Source: Lachnospiraceae bacterium (GTDB lineage: Bacteria > Bacillota > Clostridia > Lachnospirales > Lachnospiraceae). Taken from it: a stretch of DNA of 56,936 nt. This document shows, piece by piece, positions 49,325 to 56,936 of this stretch; within the stretch, counting starts at the first letter, position 1; each line of letters starts with the position of its first letter. The DNA lies in contig JALEPL010000008.1 in NCBI GenBank assembly GCA_022766245.1, forward strand, positions 1 to 56,936, given 5' to 3'. Under the pieces are notes generated by a model. It was not told where the DNA came from. It saw nothing but the letters and a program-made list of their open reading frames with translations, and did not search any database. Both the position numbers and the translations under genes were made by a program.

Positions 49325-51643
49325 TTATTTCTCTACAAATGCCACCGAAAGCACATCTTCCATCTTTTCTACAAATACGATTTCCAGACCTTTCTTGATT
49401 TCAGTGGAAATCTCATCGATATCCTTTGCATTCTTCTTTGGCACACACACCGTCTTGATTCCCGCCATCTTTGCTGCCAGAATCTTTTCCTTCAGTCCAC
49501 CAATGGGTAATACACGGCCACGCAGGGTGATCTCCCCGGTCATGGCCAGATCTGCCCGAATGGGCTTATCCGTAATGGCAGACAGCATGGCGGTAGCCAT
49601 GGTGATTCCCGCAGAGGGACCATCCTTTGGCACCGCTCCCTCCGGAATATGGATGTGAATATCATGCTTCGCAAAAAAGTCCGGCTCAATTCCATACTGC
49701 TCACTGACGGAACGGATATAGCTGATTCCCGCCTGAGCAGATTCCTTCATCACATCGCCAAGCTGGCCTGTGAGCTGGAACTCACCTTTTCCAGGCATTA
49801 CATTCACCTCGATTTCCAGAGTATCTCCGCCCACGCTGGTCCATGCCAGTCCGCGAACGATACCCACCTCATCCTGCTCATTCTTCAAATCGATGGTATA
49901 CTTTTCTTTTCCCAGATAGTTCTGGATGTTACGGGTGGTGATTACCACCTTTTTCTTCTTTCCCTCGTAGACCTCACGAGCAGTTTTGCGACAGATCTCT
50001 CCGATCTTGCGCTCCAGATTACGAACTCCGGCCTCCTTGGTGTAATTCTGAATCAGCTTTTCCACTGCGGAATCACTAAGTTCTAACTGACCTTCCTTCA
50101 GCCCATTTTTCTCCATCTGCTTCTTCAATAAATGCTCTTTGGCAATATGCGCCTTTTCGTTTGCCGTATAACTCGTCACCTCGATGAGCTCCATACGGTC
50201 TAACAGGGGACGTGGAATTTCCTGCACGGAATTTGCCGTGGCGATAAAAAGTACCTCGGACAGATCAATGGGAAGCTCCACATAATGATCCTGGAAATTC
50301 TTATTCTGCTCACTGTCTAATACTTCCAGCAAAGCCGCCGCCGTATCTCCCTTGTGATCGCTGCCGGCCTTATCAATCTCATCCAGCAGCATCAGCGGGT
50401 TCTTCACCCCCGCATTTTTCAGTCCCATGGCAATCCGCCCCGGCATGGCTCCCACATAAGTTCTCCGGTGTCCCCGAATCTCAGCCTCATCCCGGACTCC
50501 ACCTAAGCTGATGCGAATGTATTTTTTATCCAATGCTCTGGCTACGGAATGGGCAATACTGGTTTTTCCCACTCCCGGAGGACCCACCAGACAGATGATG
50601 GGACCATTGCCCTTCTTGGTCAGGTTGCGGACTGCCAAAAATTCCAACACACGCTCCTTCACCTGCTCTAAGCCGTAATGATCTTCGTTCAGAACACGCT
50701 CCGCATTTTTCAGGTCTTTGTTGTCCTTGGATGATTTATCCCAGGGCAATTCCAATAAGGTCTCGATATAGCCCCTCTGCATAGCACTTTCTGAGGAACT
50801 GGAAGGCAGATTGGCAAAACGATCAATTTCCTTTTTTATCTTCTCCTTGATTTCCTTGGACGCCTTCAGCTTCGTAAGATCCTCCCGATAGCGTTCGATA
50901 TCGGACTGGGAACTGTCCTCACCCAGTTCCTCCCGGATCACCTTCATCTGCTCACGGAGGATATACTCCTTCTGATTCTGGTCTACCTGTGCCTTCACCT
51001 TGGTCTGAAAATCCTGTTTCAGGGAAATCACACTGATTTCGTTCATCAGAATCGCCAATATGGTCTCACACTGCTCGCTGACATCTGCAGCATCTAGTAT
51101 CTTCTGCTTTTCCGTATAATATACCGGAAGATTGTTTGCAATGAGCTGCAGGAGATTCGGCAGATTTTTTTCCTCCTGCACCTGCTTCAAGAAATCTTTG
51201 CTGACTCTTCCATTGGCAGTACCATAGCGTGCCATATTCTCCTTCAGACTGCGAATCATGGCACTGACTGCTTCCTTCTCCAAAACAGAGGTTCCCTCTT
51301 CAATGGGTTCCACATTAGCAGACAGATAATCCTCCTGAGGCAAAAACTCTCGAATACGTGCTCGCTCCATCCCTTCTGTCAAAACGCGAATCATATTATT
51401 CGGCATTTTGATTACCTGCTTTACATAGGAAATGACTCCCATCTCATAGAGGTCCTGCCACTCCGGCTCATCCTTTTCCGGATTCTTCTGGGTAATCAAA
51501 AACACCTTTTCATCTGTCTGCATGGCCTTTTCTATCGCCCGAATGGACTTTTGCCGGCTCACATCAAAATGAGCCACCATCCCCGGAAGCAGAACCATAC
51601 CTCGCAATGCCACCAATGGTAAATTCATCTTCTTATCACTCAT
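49325..51643 (-). CDS. lon: ATP-dependent protease Lon
   Basis: A 772-residue LonA: N-terminal substrate domain (1-300, starting [15 protein letters not shown]), AAA+ module (Walker [10 protein letters not shown]; Walker B LLDEIDK), and a C-terminal serine-lysine protease domain with Ser in [15 protein letters not shown] and Lys in [12 protein letters not shown]. It degrades damaged and regulatory proteins in the cytoplasm. The ATG at 51643 is preferred over the upstream TTG. It lies 12 bases after clpX. Confidence 0.95.
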   Translation of the reverse strand: MSDKKMNLPLVALRGMVLLPGMVAHFDVSRQKSIRAIEKAMQTDEKVFLITQKNPEKDEPEWQDLYEMGVISYVKQVIKMPNNMIRVLTEGMERARIREFLPQEDYLSANVEPIEEGTSVLEKEAVSAMIRSLKENMARYGTANGRVSKDFLKQVQEEKNLPNLLQLIANNLPVYYTEKQKILDAADVSEQCETILAILMNEISVISLKQDFQTKVKAQVDQNQKEYILREQMKVIREELGEDSSQSDIERYREDLTKLKASKEIKEKIKKEIDRFANLPSSSSESAMQRGYIETLLELPWDKSSKDNKDLKNAERVLNEDHYGLEQVKERVLEFLAVRNLTKKGNGPIICLVGPPGVGKTSIAHSVARALDKKYIRISLGGVRDEAEIRGHRRTYVGAMPGRIAMGLKNAGVKNPLMLLDEIDKAGSDHKGDTAAALLEVLDSEQNKNFQDHYVELPIDLSEVLFIATANSVQEIPRPLLDRMELIEVTSYTANEKAHIAKEHLLKKQMEKNGLKEGQLELSDSAVEKLIQNYTKEAGVRNLERKIGEICRKTAREVYEGKKKKVVITTRNIQNYLGKEKYTIDLKNEQDEVGIVRGLAWTSVGGDTLEIEVNVMPGKGEFQLTGQLGDVMKESAQAGISYIRSVSEQYGIEPDFFAKHDIHIHIPEGAVPKDGPSAGITMATAMLSAITDKPIRADLAMTGEITLRGRVLPIGGLKEKILAAKMAGIKTVCVPKKNAKDIDEISTEIKKGLEIVFVEKMEDVLSVAFVEK

Positions 51644-51655
51644 CAATACGCTCTC

Positions 51656-52912
51656 CTAAGCAGTTTTATAGGTAATCTCTGCTTCCTTGTCCTCCACCGT
51701 CTTTTTCGTGATGATACATTTTACAATATTTTCATCTGAAGGAATCTGATACATCAGATCCATCATCGTCTCCTCCATGATTGCGCGAAGACCTCTTGCT
51801 CCGGTCTTGCGCTCTAAGGACTTCTCTGCAATGGCTTCAAGTGCCTCATCCTCAAACTCCAACGCCACGCCATCGATCTCAAACAGCTTCTTGTACTGTT
51901 TTACCAAAGAGTTCTTGGGTTCTTTTAAGATACGGATCAGGGCATCCTTATCCAAAGTATCCAATGCCACATTCACCGGCACACGTCCGATAAACTCCGG
52001 AATCAAACCAAACTTGATAAAATCTCCCGGAAGAACCTTCTTTAAGACTTCTCCCACGTTCTTCTCGCTCTTCTCTGCAATCTCTGCATTGAATCCGATG
52101 GATTTCTGATCCATACGTCTCTCAATAATCTTCTCTAATCCATCAAATGCACCACCGCAGATAAACAGAATATTCGTGGTATCAATCTGAATCATTTCCT
52201 GCTGAGGATGCTTTCTTCCTCCCTGTGGCGGAACAGATGCCACTGTTCCCTCAAGAATCTTAAGCAATGCCTGCTGCACACCCTCACCGGATACATCACG
52301 GGTGATGGAAACATTTTCGGATTTTTTTGTAATCTTGTCAATCTCATCAATATAGATAATTCCATACTGAGCACGCTGCACATCATCATCTGCTGCCTGA
52401 ATCAGCTTCAGCAGAATGTTTTCCACATCTTCGCCCACATATCCTGCCTCTGTCAACGTGGTAGCATCTGCAATGGCAAAGGGAACATTGATAATCCGCG
52501 CCAGAGTCTGGGCCAGCAATGTTTTACCGGAACCGGTGGAGCCCAACATAAGAATGTTACTCTTCTGCAGTTCCACATCACCCAGATCTACACCGGAGGT
52601 AATTCTCTTATAATGATTATAGACAGCAACGGACAATACCTTTTTCGCATCATCCTGTCCGATTACATACTCATCCAGAAATGCCTTCATCTCCTGGGGC
52701 TTGATTAAATTAATATCTGCCAGTTCGTCAGCCACAGGATTTCCCGGAGCATCCTCATGGTCATCCTCCTCTTCAATAATCTCGTAACAAATCTCTACAC
52801 ACTCATCACAAATATAGGAACCGCCGGGTCCTGCGATGAGCTTATGCACCTGATCCTGGGTCTTCCCACAAAAGGAGCAGCGCACTTTATCTTCACTATT
52901 TCTGCCTGCCAT
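51656..52912 (-). CDS. clpX: ATP-dependent Clp protease ATP-binding subunit ClpX
   Basis: A 418-residue AAA+ unfoldase. The N-terminal zinc finger has its four cysteines in CSFCGK and CDECVEIC. Walker A is [10 protein letters not shown], Walker B YIDEIDK, and the pore RKH motif is in GGRKHPQQ. It feeds proteins to ClpP. It is separated from clpP by a terminator hairpin (52944-52971), so it may be transcribed independently together with lon and engB. Confidence 0.95.
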   Translation of the reverse strand: MAGRNSEDKVRCSFCGKTQDQVHKLIAGPGGSYICDECVEICYEIIEEEDDHEDAPGNPVADELADINLIKPQEMKAFLDEYVIGQDDAKKVLSVAVYNHYKRITSGVDLGDVELQKSNILMLGSTGSGKTLLAQTLARIINVPFAIADATTLTEAGYVGEDVENILLKLIQAADDDVQRAQYGIIYIDEIDKITKKSENVSITRDVSGEGVQQALLKILEGTVASVPPQGGRKHPQQEMIQIDTTNILFICGGAFDGLEKIIERRMDQKSIGFNAEIAEKSEKNVGEVLKKVLPGDFIKFGLIPEFIGRVPVNVALDTLDKDALIRILKEPKNSLVKQYKKLFEIDGVALEFEDEALEAIAEKSLERKTGARGLRAIMEETMMDLMYQIPSDENIVKCIITKKTVEDKEAEITYKTA

Positions 52913-52943
52913 ACTTTCACCTCTATACTAAGTCTATTTCACG

Positions 52944-52971
52944 GAAAAAGGCTGTCCCGAAAAGACAGCCT
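52944..52971 (-). terminator. Terminator or attenuator between clpP and clpX
   Basis: On the minus strand AGGCTGTC-TTTTCGG-GACAGCCT followed by TTTTT, eleven bases after the clpP stop. Confidence 0.75.
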
Positions 52972-52981
52972 CTCTCATTCC

Positions 52982-53563
52982 TTATCGATTTGTAATCACG
53001 CCGTCAATTATGCCATACTCTTTTGCTTCTTCTGCCGACAAGTAATGGTCTCTCTCGGTATCCGCTGCAATCACATCATACGGCTTTCCGGTATTTGCGG
53101 CAAGAATCTCATTTAATCTCTTTTTTGTCTTTAAAATATTCTCTGCTGCAATCTGAATCTCAGTAGCCTGACCCTTTGCACCACCGGAGGGCTGATGAAT
53201 CATAATCTCCGCATTGGGCAGTGCAAAACGCTTCCCCTTAGCACCACCTGCTAAAAGAAATGCTCCCATACTGGCTGCCAATCCGATACAGATTGTAGAT
53301 ACATCGCATTTGATATACTGCATGGTATCATAGATGGCCAGTCCTGCGGTAACCATTCGTCCCGGAGAATTGATGTACAACTGAATATCTTTTCCCGGAT
53401 CCTCTGACTCCAGGAATAAAAGCTGTGCCACCACCAGGCTGGCTGTAGTCTCATTAACCTCTTCCCCAAGGAAAATAATACGATCCTTTAACAGACGGGA
53501 ATAAATATCATAATTCCGCTCGCCCCTGCTGGTCTGCTCAACGACGTAAGGTACTAAACTCAT
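52982..53563 (-). CDS. clpP: ATP-dependent Clp protease proteolytic subunit, with oxyanion-site substitution
   Basis: A 193-residue ClpP. The catalytic triad is intact: S98 (LAASMGAF), H123 (MIHQPSGG) and D172 (DTERDHY). However, the SPGG motif, whose second glycine helps form the oxyanion hole (Gly68 in E. coli numbering), reads SPGRMV, with Arg69 and Met70. This codon change is clear in the DNA (GGA CGA ATG). Everything else, including the tig-clpP-clpX order, indicates the housekeeping ClpP. The ATG at 53563 has GGAGG upstream. It may be an inactive allele, a specialised subunit or a sequence error. Confidence 0.92.
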   Translation of the reverse strand: MSLVPYVVEQTSRGERNYDIYSRLLKDRIIFLGEEVNETTASLVVAQLLFLESEDPGKDIQLYINSPGRMVTAGLAIYDTMQYIKCDVSTICIGLAASMGAFLLAGGAKGKRFALPNAEIMIHQPSGGAKGQATEIQIAAENILKTKKRLNEILAANTGKPYDVIAADTERDHYLSAEEAKEYGIIDGVITNR

Positions 53564-53591
53564 ATTCAAACCTCCAACTCATATAAAATTT

Positions 53592-53621
53592 ATCAAAACA
53601 GACTGACCCCTGCGAGCCAGC
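53592..53621 (-). terminator. Weak hairpin between tig and clpP
   Basis: ACAGGCTGGC can pair with GGTCAGTCTGT using G-U pairs, and TTTT follows on the minus strand. It may attenuate rather than stop transcription into clpP. Confidence 0.35.
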
Positions 53622-53635
53622 CTGTCACTCAATTC

Positions 53636-54961
53636 TTACTCTTCAGAATCACTTTCCTGCTTTGATTTTGCCTTTGCTCTCTCCTTTGCATGCTCAACTA
53701 CAAAGTCGATTGCCTTCTGAATGCCCAGATCTCTCTTCATAGACTCCTTCTCATTATCGCCCATGAACTCCTTGAGCTTATCTGCTTCCATACCGTAAGC
53801 TGCAGCCATCTTCTCGATCTCTGCATCGATATCTGCCTCTGTAATCTCAAAGTTCTGATCAGCTGCAATAGCCTCTAATACCAGACTGCCCTGAATACGA
53901 TTCAAAGCCTCAGGACGTACCTGCTCCTTCATCTGATCCATGGTGCTTCCGCTAAACTTCATATACTGATCAAAGCTTAATCCCTGCTGTGCCAGTCTCT
54001 GTGCGAACTCCTGAATCATGCTGTCTACCTGTGCATCAATCATTGCATCCGGGATTTCCATCTCAGACTTCTCTACGATCTTCTGGATTGCCTCATCCTC
54101 TTTGCTTCTTCTTGCTTCCTTCTGCTTGGTCTCCTCTAAGCCCTTGCGGATGCTGTCCTTATACTCAGCCAGAGTCTCAAACTCAGAAACATCAGATGCG
54201 AACTCGTCATTCAGCTCCGGAATTTCTTTCGTCTTTACTTCGTGGATCTTTACCTGGAATACTGCAGGCTTTCCTGCCAGCTCCTCTGCATGGTACTCAG
54301 CAGGGAATGTTACGTTGACCTCAACCTCCTCGCCGGCTTTCTTTCCTACTAACTGATCCTCAAAGGTATCAATAAAGGAATGAGAACCAATCTCTAAGGA
54401 ATATCCCTCTGCCTTGCCACCTTCAAATGGCACACCATCTACAGATCCCTCGTAATCAATAACTGCGGTATCGCCGTTCTCGATGGCTTTATCCTCAGCA
54501 GTCACTACTCTTGCATTGTTATTTCTCTCGCGCTCTAATGCTGCGTCTACTTCCTCGTCTGATACAGTGGTGTCAACCTTGGTTACGGTTACTCCCTCGT
54601 ACTTGCCAAGCTTCACCTCAGGCTTCTTTGCCACCTCTGCGGTAAAAATGAAAGGCTTACCCTTCTCTAACTGAACCACGTCTACAGTAGGCTGGGATAC
54701 GATATCCACACCGCTCTCATCCACTGCTGCCGGATATGCTTCCTGCATCATGATATTTGCTGCATCCTCATAGAAGATTTCCGGCCCGTACATCTTCTCG
54801 ATCATTGCCATAGGCACCTTTCCCTTACGGAATCCCGGAATGCTGATTTTGCTTTTCTGCTTATTATATGCAGCCTTTAAAGCTTCCCCTACTTTATCCT
54901 CTGAAACCTCGATGGTAAGCTTTACCATGTTTTTCTCTAAATTCTCAACCTGTACACTCAT
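53636..54961 (-). CDS. tig: Trigger factor
   Basis: A 441-residue ribosome-associated chaperone and peptidyl-prolyl isomerase. The N-terminal ribosome-docking signature GFRKGKVP (residues 43-50), FKBP-type PPIase domain (about 160-245, NGDTAVIDYEGSVDGVPFEG) and helical C-terminal arms are complete, with a Lys/Glu-rich end. It is the first gene of the tig-clpP(-clpX-lon) block. An extended -10 promoter lies at 55059-55064 and a stem (AAGTGT/ACACTT) in the leader. Confidence 0.94.
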   Translation of the reverse strand: MSVQVENLEKNMVKLTIEVSEDKVGEALKAAYNKQKSKISIPGFRKGKVPMAMIEKMYGPEIFYEDAANIMMQEAYPAAVDESGVDIVSQPTVDVVQLEKGKPFIFTAEVAKKPEVKLGKYEGVTVTKVDTTVSDEEVDAALERERNNNARVVTAEDKAIENGDTAVIDYEGSVDGVPFEGGKAEGYSLEIGSHSFIDTFEDQLVGKKAGEEVEVNVTFPAEYHAEELAGKPAVFQVKIHEVKTKEIPELNDEFASDVSEFETLAEYKDSIRKGLEETKQKEARRSKEDEAIQKIVEKSEMEIPDAMIDAQVDSMIQEFAQRLAQQGLSFDQYMKFSGSTMDQMKEQVRPEALNRIQGSLVLEAIAADQNFEITEADIDAEIEKMAAAYGMEADKLKEFMGDNEKESMKRDLGIQKAIDFVVEHAKERAKAKSKQESDSEE

Positions 54962-55058
54962 TTAACTGTTTCCTCCTTAAAATTATACATGTACATTCTT
55001 CTCTCAACAGAAGTGTCCTGCAAGAGGGCACACTTCCGCCACTCACAGTCATTTAGAG

Positions 55059-55067
55059 ATTATATCA
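55059..55067 (-). promoter_or_regulatory. Candidate extended -10 promoter for tig
   Basis: TGATATAAT on the minus strand; no good -35 box is seen at the normal distance. The leader would be about 90 bases and contains a small hairpin. Confidence 0.45.
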
Positions 55068-55097
55068 TACTGTTTTCAAAAATACTAGCACTTTTTT

Positions 55098-55145
55098 CAA
55101 AAAGAAAAGCCACCACCCCGCTGATATTTCAGCGGGATGATGACT
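55098..55145 (-). terminator. Strong terminator after the SASP gene
   Basis: On the minus strand AGTCATCATCCCGCTGA pairs with TCAGCGGGGTGGTGGCT (17 positions, four G-U) around AATA, followed by TTTTCTTTTT. Confidence 0.85.
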
Positions 55146-55170
55146 TCTCTTTTTACCGGATAGCCGATGC

Positions 55171-55380
55171 CTATTTGCCGGACATCTGCTCCTCCTGTCT
55201 CTGAATCATCTTCTTTACCATTTCACCACCGATGGAGCCGGCCTGCGCACTGGTTAAATCTCCGTTGTAGCCCTGCTTTAAGTTTACACCCAGCTCAGAA
55301 GCTACTTCCTGTTTGAAACGGTTCATGGCTTCCTTTGCCTGAGGCACAGCCATCTGATTTGAACTACTTGACTCGTTCAT
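55171..55380 (-). CDS. Alpha/beta-type small acid-soluble spore protein
   Basis: A 69-residue SASP that coats and protects spore DNA. Family blocks: EVASELGVNL with the Gpr protease site, GYNGDLTSAQAGSIGGEMVK, and a Gln/Glu-rich tail. The start at 55380 has GGAGGTAAG upstream. The short monocistronic layout with a strong terminator is typical. A possible sigma-G promoter (CATATT, 17 bases, ATACTA) is seen at about 55447-55475. A GATAAGC/GCTTATC stem (55420-55442) lies in the leader. Confidence 0.9.
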   Translation of the reverse strand: MNESSSSNQMAVPQAKEAMNRFKQEVASELGVNLKQGYNGDLTSAQAGSIGGEMVKKMIQRQEEQMSGK

Positions 55381-55497
55381 TTGTCTTACCTCCATGTTTA
55401 CACGTTTTATCTATTTTAAGATAAGCTGCTTGACTGCTTATCCTAAAGGTAGTATTTCTCATAACATGTAAAATATGTTGGAAAGATTTGGCTCTGA

Positions 55498-56055
55498 TTA
55501 AGAAAGTGGATACACCAGTGCACCCTTGAGATGTTCGATATCCGCTTCCGGATCCATGTACCTTACAATCTCCAGTCCAAAGTCTATGGCGGTTCCCATG
55601 CCGCAGCTGGTGATAATGTTCTGATCTGTCACCACATTGGATTCGATCCACTCTGCTCCCAGCAGCTTCTCCTCAAATCCCGGATGGCAGGTGGCACGTT
55701 TGCCCTGCAACAATCCATTTTCTCCCAACACACTGGGTGCCGCGCAGATGGCTGCCACCAGTTTTCCCTCCGCTGCGAATTTTTTTATAACAGATTTTAC
55801 TGTATCATCTGCTCCCAGATTCAGTGTTCCCGGCATACCTCCCGGAAGCACAATGCCATCCAGTTCATCATAGTTCACCTGGCCCGCCAGTGTGTCGGTT
55901 ATGAAAGGGATCTGATGGGAACCGATGACCTGATTTTTCCCGGTAATGGAAATGGTCACGATTTCCAACTTGGCTCTGCGCACCAGATCCACCACAGTGA
56001 GACCTTCAATCTCCTCACATCCATCTGCCATAAAAATACCTATTTTCTTACTCAT
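55498..56055 (-). CDS. DJ-1/PfpI-family protein
   Basis: A 185-residue DJ-1/ThiJ/PfpI-fold protein. The nucleophile elbow is AAICAAPSVLG with the reactive Cys near residue 104, and a conserved Glu lies near residue 15 (DGCEEIEGLTV). Family members act as glyoxalase-III-like or deglycase-type enzymes or redox sensors; the YajL/DJ-1 subgroup fits best. The ATG at 56055 has GGAGGAAAG upstream. It stands alone, upstream of the SASP gene. Confidence 0.88.
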   Translation of the reverse strand: MSKKIGIFMADGCEEIEGLTVVDLVRRAKLEIVTISITGKNQVIGSHQIPFITDTLAGQVNYDELDGIVLPGGMPGTLNLGADDTVKSVIKKFAAEGKLVAAICAAPSVLGENGLLQGKRATCHPGFEEKLLGAEWIESNVVTDQNIITSCGMGTAIDFGLEIVRYMDPEADIEHLKGALVYPLS

Positions 56056-56088
56056 AATCAACTTTCCTCCACTTTATGTTATACTGGT

Positions 56089-56109
56089 TAGGCGTTTCGC
56101 AAATGCCTA
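56089..56109. repeat. Short palindromic repeat copy
   Basis: TAGGCGTTTCGCAAATGCCT and one further base; the reverse complement shares GCATTTGCGAAAC with the repeat at 22917. It lies just before a TATAAT (56113-56118) upstream of the CYTH gene. Confidence 0.35.
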
Positions 56110-56153
56110 TGTTATAATGATTGTATCATTTTATCCCAAGGAGAGACAATATT

Positions 56154-56603
56154 ATGGAAATCGAACGTAAATATCTCATCACACAACTTCCCTTTGACCC
56201 GGAAGAATACTCCTGCAAAATCATCCAGCAGGGTTATCTGTGCACAAACCCAGTGGTTCGGGTCCGTAGATCCAACGACCGCTACATCCTCACCTACAAA
56301 GGGGAAGGACTTATGGTACGGGAAGAATATAATCTGCCACTAACCCGGGAAAGCTATGAACATCTGCTGCAAAAAGCCGACGGCAATATCATCTCCAAAA
56401 AAAGATATCTGATTCCCTACAATGATACCCTCACCATTGAGCTTGACATTTTTGAAGGTGATCTGGCTCCTTTGATGCTGGCTGAAGTAGAGTTCGAAAC
56501 AGAAGACGATGCCAATTCCTTCACTCCGCCGGAGTGGTTCGGACGGGATGTAACCTTTGAAAAAACGTACCACAACAGCAATCTCAGTCAGAAAAATTTA
56601 TAG
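56154..56603 (+). CDS. CYTH-domain phosphohydrolase-like protein
   Basis: A 149-residue CYTH protein (triphosphate tunnel metalloenzyme fold). The signature ExExK is at the N terminus (MEIERKYL), followed by RVRRSNDRYILTYKGEG and the acidic strands LTIELDIFEG and LAEVEFE. Bacterial members hydrolyse inorganic tripolyphosphate or related triphosphates. The start at 56154 follows AAGGAGAG, with TATAAT about 35 bases upstream. It converges with the next gene. Confidence 0.88.
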   Translation: MEIERKYLITQLPFDPEEYSCKIIQQGYLCTNPVVRVRRSNDRYILTYKGEGLMVREEYNLPLTRESYEHLLQKADGNIISKKRYLIPYNDTLTIELDIFEGDLAPLMLAEVEFETEDDANSFTPPEWFGRDVTFEKTYHNSNLSQKNL

Positions 56604-56614
56604 ACTTTTGCTTA

Positions 56615-56936
56615 TTACCGGAGACGGGTGGTCTCATAGCGGCACATGGTAGCCAGACATTGTTTCAGCTGCGCAAACCGGTCACTGAGATCTCCCTCCG
56701 GGATCACCACATCCAAAATCACCGCAAAATCATTGATCAGTCGATCCGTAATCTCATTGTCCATGGACTTTACTACTTTGAATTTATCTTCATAGCTATC
56801 TGCCTCCAAAAAGGCGATCAACCTAGGGTCTGCTCCGGCCAGTTCCTCCTGTTCCGGACTTTGTATTACCGCATTCTCCGCCGGTTTCTCTGTGGACTCT
56901 TCCGCTTTTCCCTGCGCCTCTTCTTCTTCCGGTGTC
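56615..56936 (-). CDS. Partial unknown protein with acidic linker, start beyond right edge
   Basis: The frame is open from the right edge to a stop at 56615 (about 107 codons visible). The visible part begins with a Glu/Ala/Pro-rich low-complexity stretch (EEEEAQGKAEESTEKPAEN), followed by a helical domain of about 70 residues (KFKVVKSMDNEITDRLINDF, VIPEGDLSDRFAQLKQCLAT). I do not recognise it. A TTG at 56821 is not a convincing start because the coding signal continues upstream. Confidence 0.65.
   Translation of the reverse strand, partial: TPEEEEAQGKAEESTEKPAENAVIQSPEQEELAGADPRLIAFLEADSYEDKFKVVKSMDNEITDRLINDFAVILDVVIPEGDLSDRFAQLKQCLATMCRYETTRLR

Noticed and set aside
55171-55651. Minus-strand frame 55364-55651
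   Set aside because: It overlaps the DJ-1 gene in another frame and the SASP leader; no family features.

Overview
The window looks like a chromosomal segment of a low-to-mid GC, endospore-forming member of the Firmicutes, most likely a gut-type Lachnospiraceae (Clostridium cluster XIVa). The evidence is a tripartite GerA-type germinant receptor operon, spoIIR, an alpha/beta small acid-soluble spore protein, a CheC-type phosphatase, MecA, the tig-clpP-clpX-lon-engB block in the usual Clostridia order, and choline/cell-wall-binding repeat surface proteins. This placement is inferred from gene content and order, not from a database search.

Layout. 1-1226: IS4-family transposase cut by the left edge. 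1476-4292: large secreted cell-wall-binding repeat protein behind a perfect consensus promoter. 4.3-6.1 kb: remnants, a small membrane protein and a membrane-bound XRE regulator. 6.4-10.1 kb: Nudix, ArsC/Spx-like protein, a CDF metal exporter under a NiCo (czcD-type) riboswitch, GNAT and a nitrilase-family amidohydrolase. 10.2-12.5 kb: a decayed zone with MATE and cytidylate-kinase-like remnants, a MITE with target duplications, pdxT and a MocR/PdxR-like pseudogene. 12.5-15.6 kb: CPBP protease and a NatAB-like ABC exporter. 16-22 kb: a multi-TM DUF4173-type protein, CheC-like protein, LuxR regulator, a lipoprotein PPIase of trigger-factor type, and small conserved proteins. 22.2-28.4 kb: spoIIR, gerA-gerB-gerC, a GntR/FCD regulator and ispE. 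28.4-39 kb: an accessory block in which two paralogous AAA/PD-(D/E)XK genes bracket a second cell-wall-binding surface protein and a degenerate receiver, followed by a three-gene two-component operon. 39-44.4 kb: unknown proteins, mecA, and an operon of GT8 and PlsC-type enzymes including a GT8-PlsC fusion. 44.6-46.2 kb: a Y-family polymerase behind an SOS-type operator. 46.3-55 kb: a zinc/manganese-type ABC importer joined to the engB-lon-clpX-clpP-tig block. 55-56.9 kb: SASP, DJ-1/PfpI protein, CYTH protein and a partial unknown.

Three kinds of signal stand out beyond the genes. First, a roughly 78-nt dispersed element that folds as a three-way junction, with base-pair-preserving changes between copies and shorter derivatives elsewhere. 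Second, a roughly 185-bp MITE with 12-bp inverted ends and 8-bp target duplications, with truncated and miniature derivatives, one of them in frame inside a gene. Third, key-residue changes in otherwise intact core enzymes: the ClpP oxyanion-hole glycine is Arg, a Y-family polymerase metal ligand is Asn, and a receiver phosphoacceptor Asp is Glu. No tRNA, rRNA or CRISPR array was recognised.
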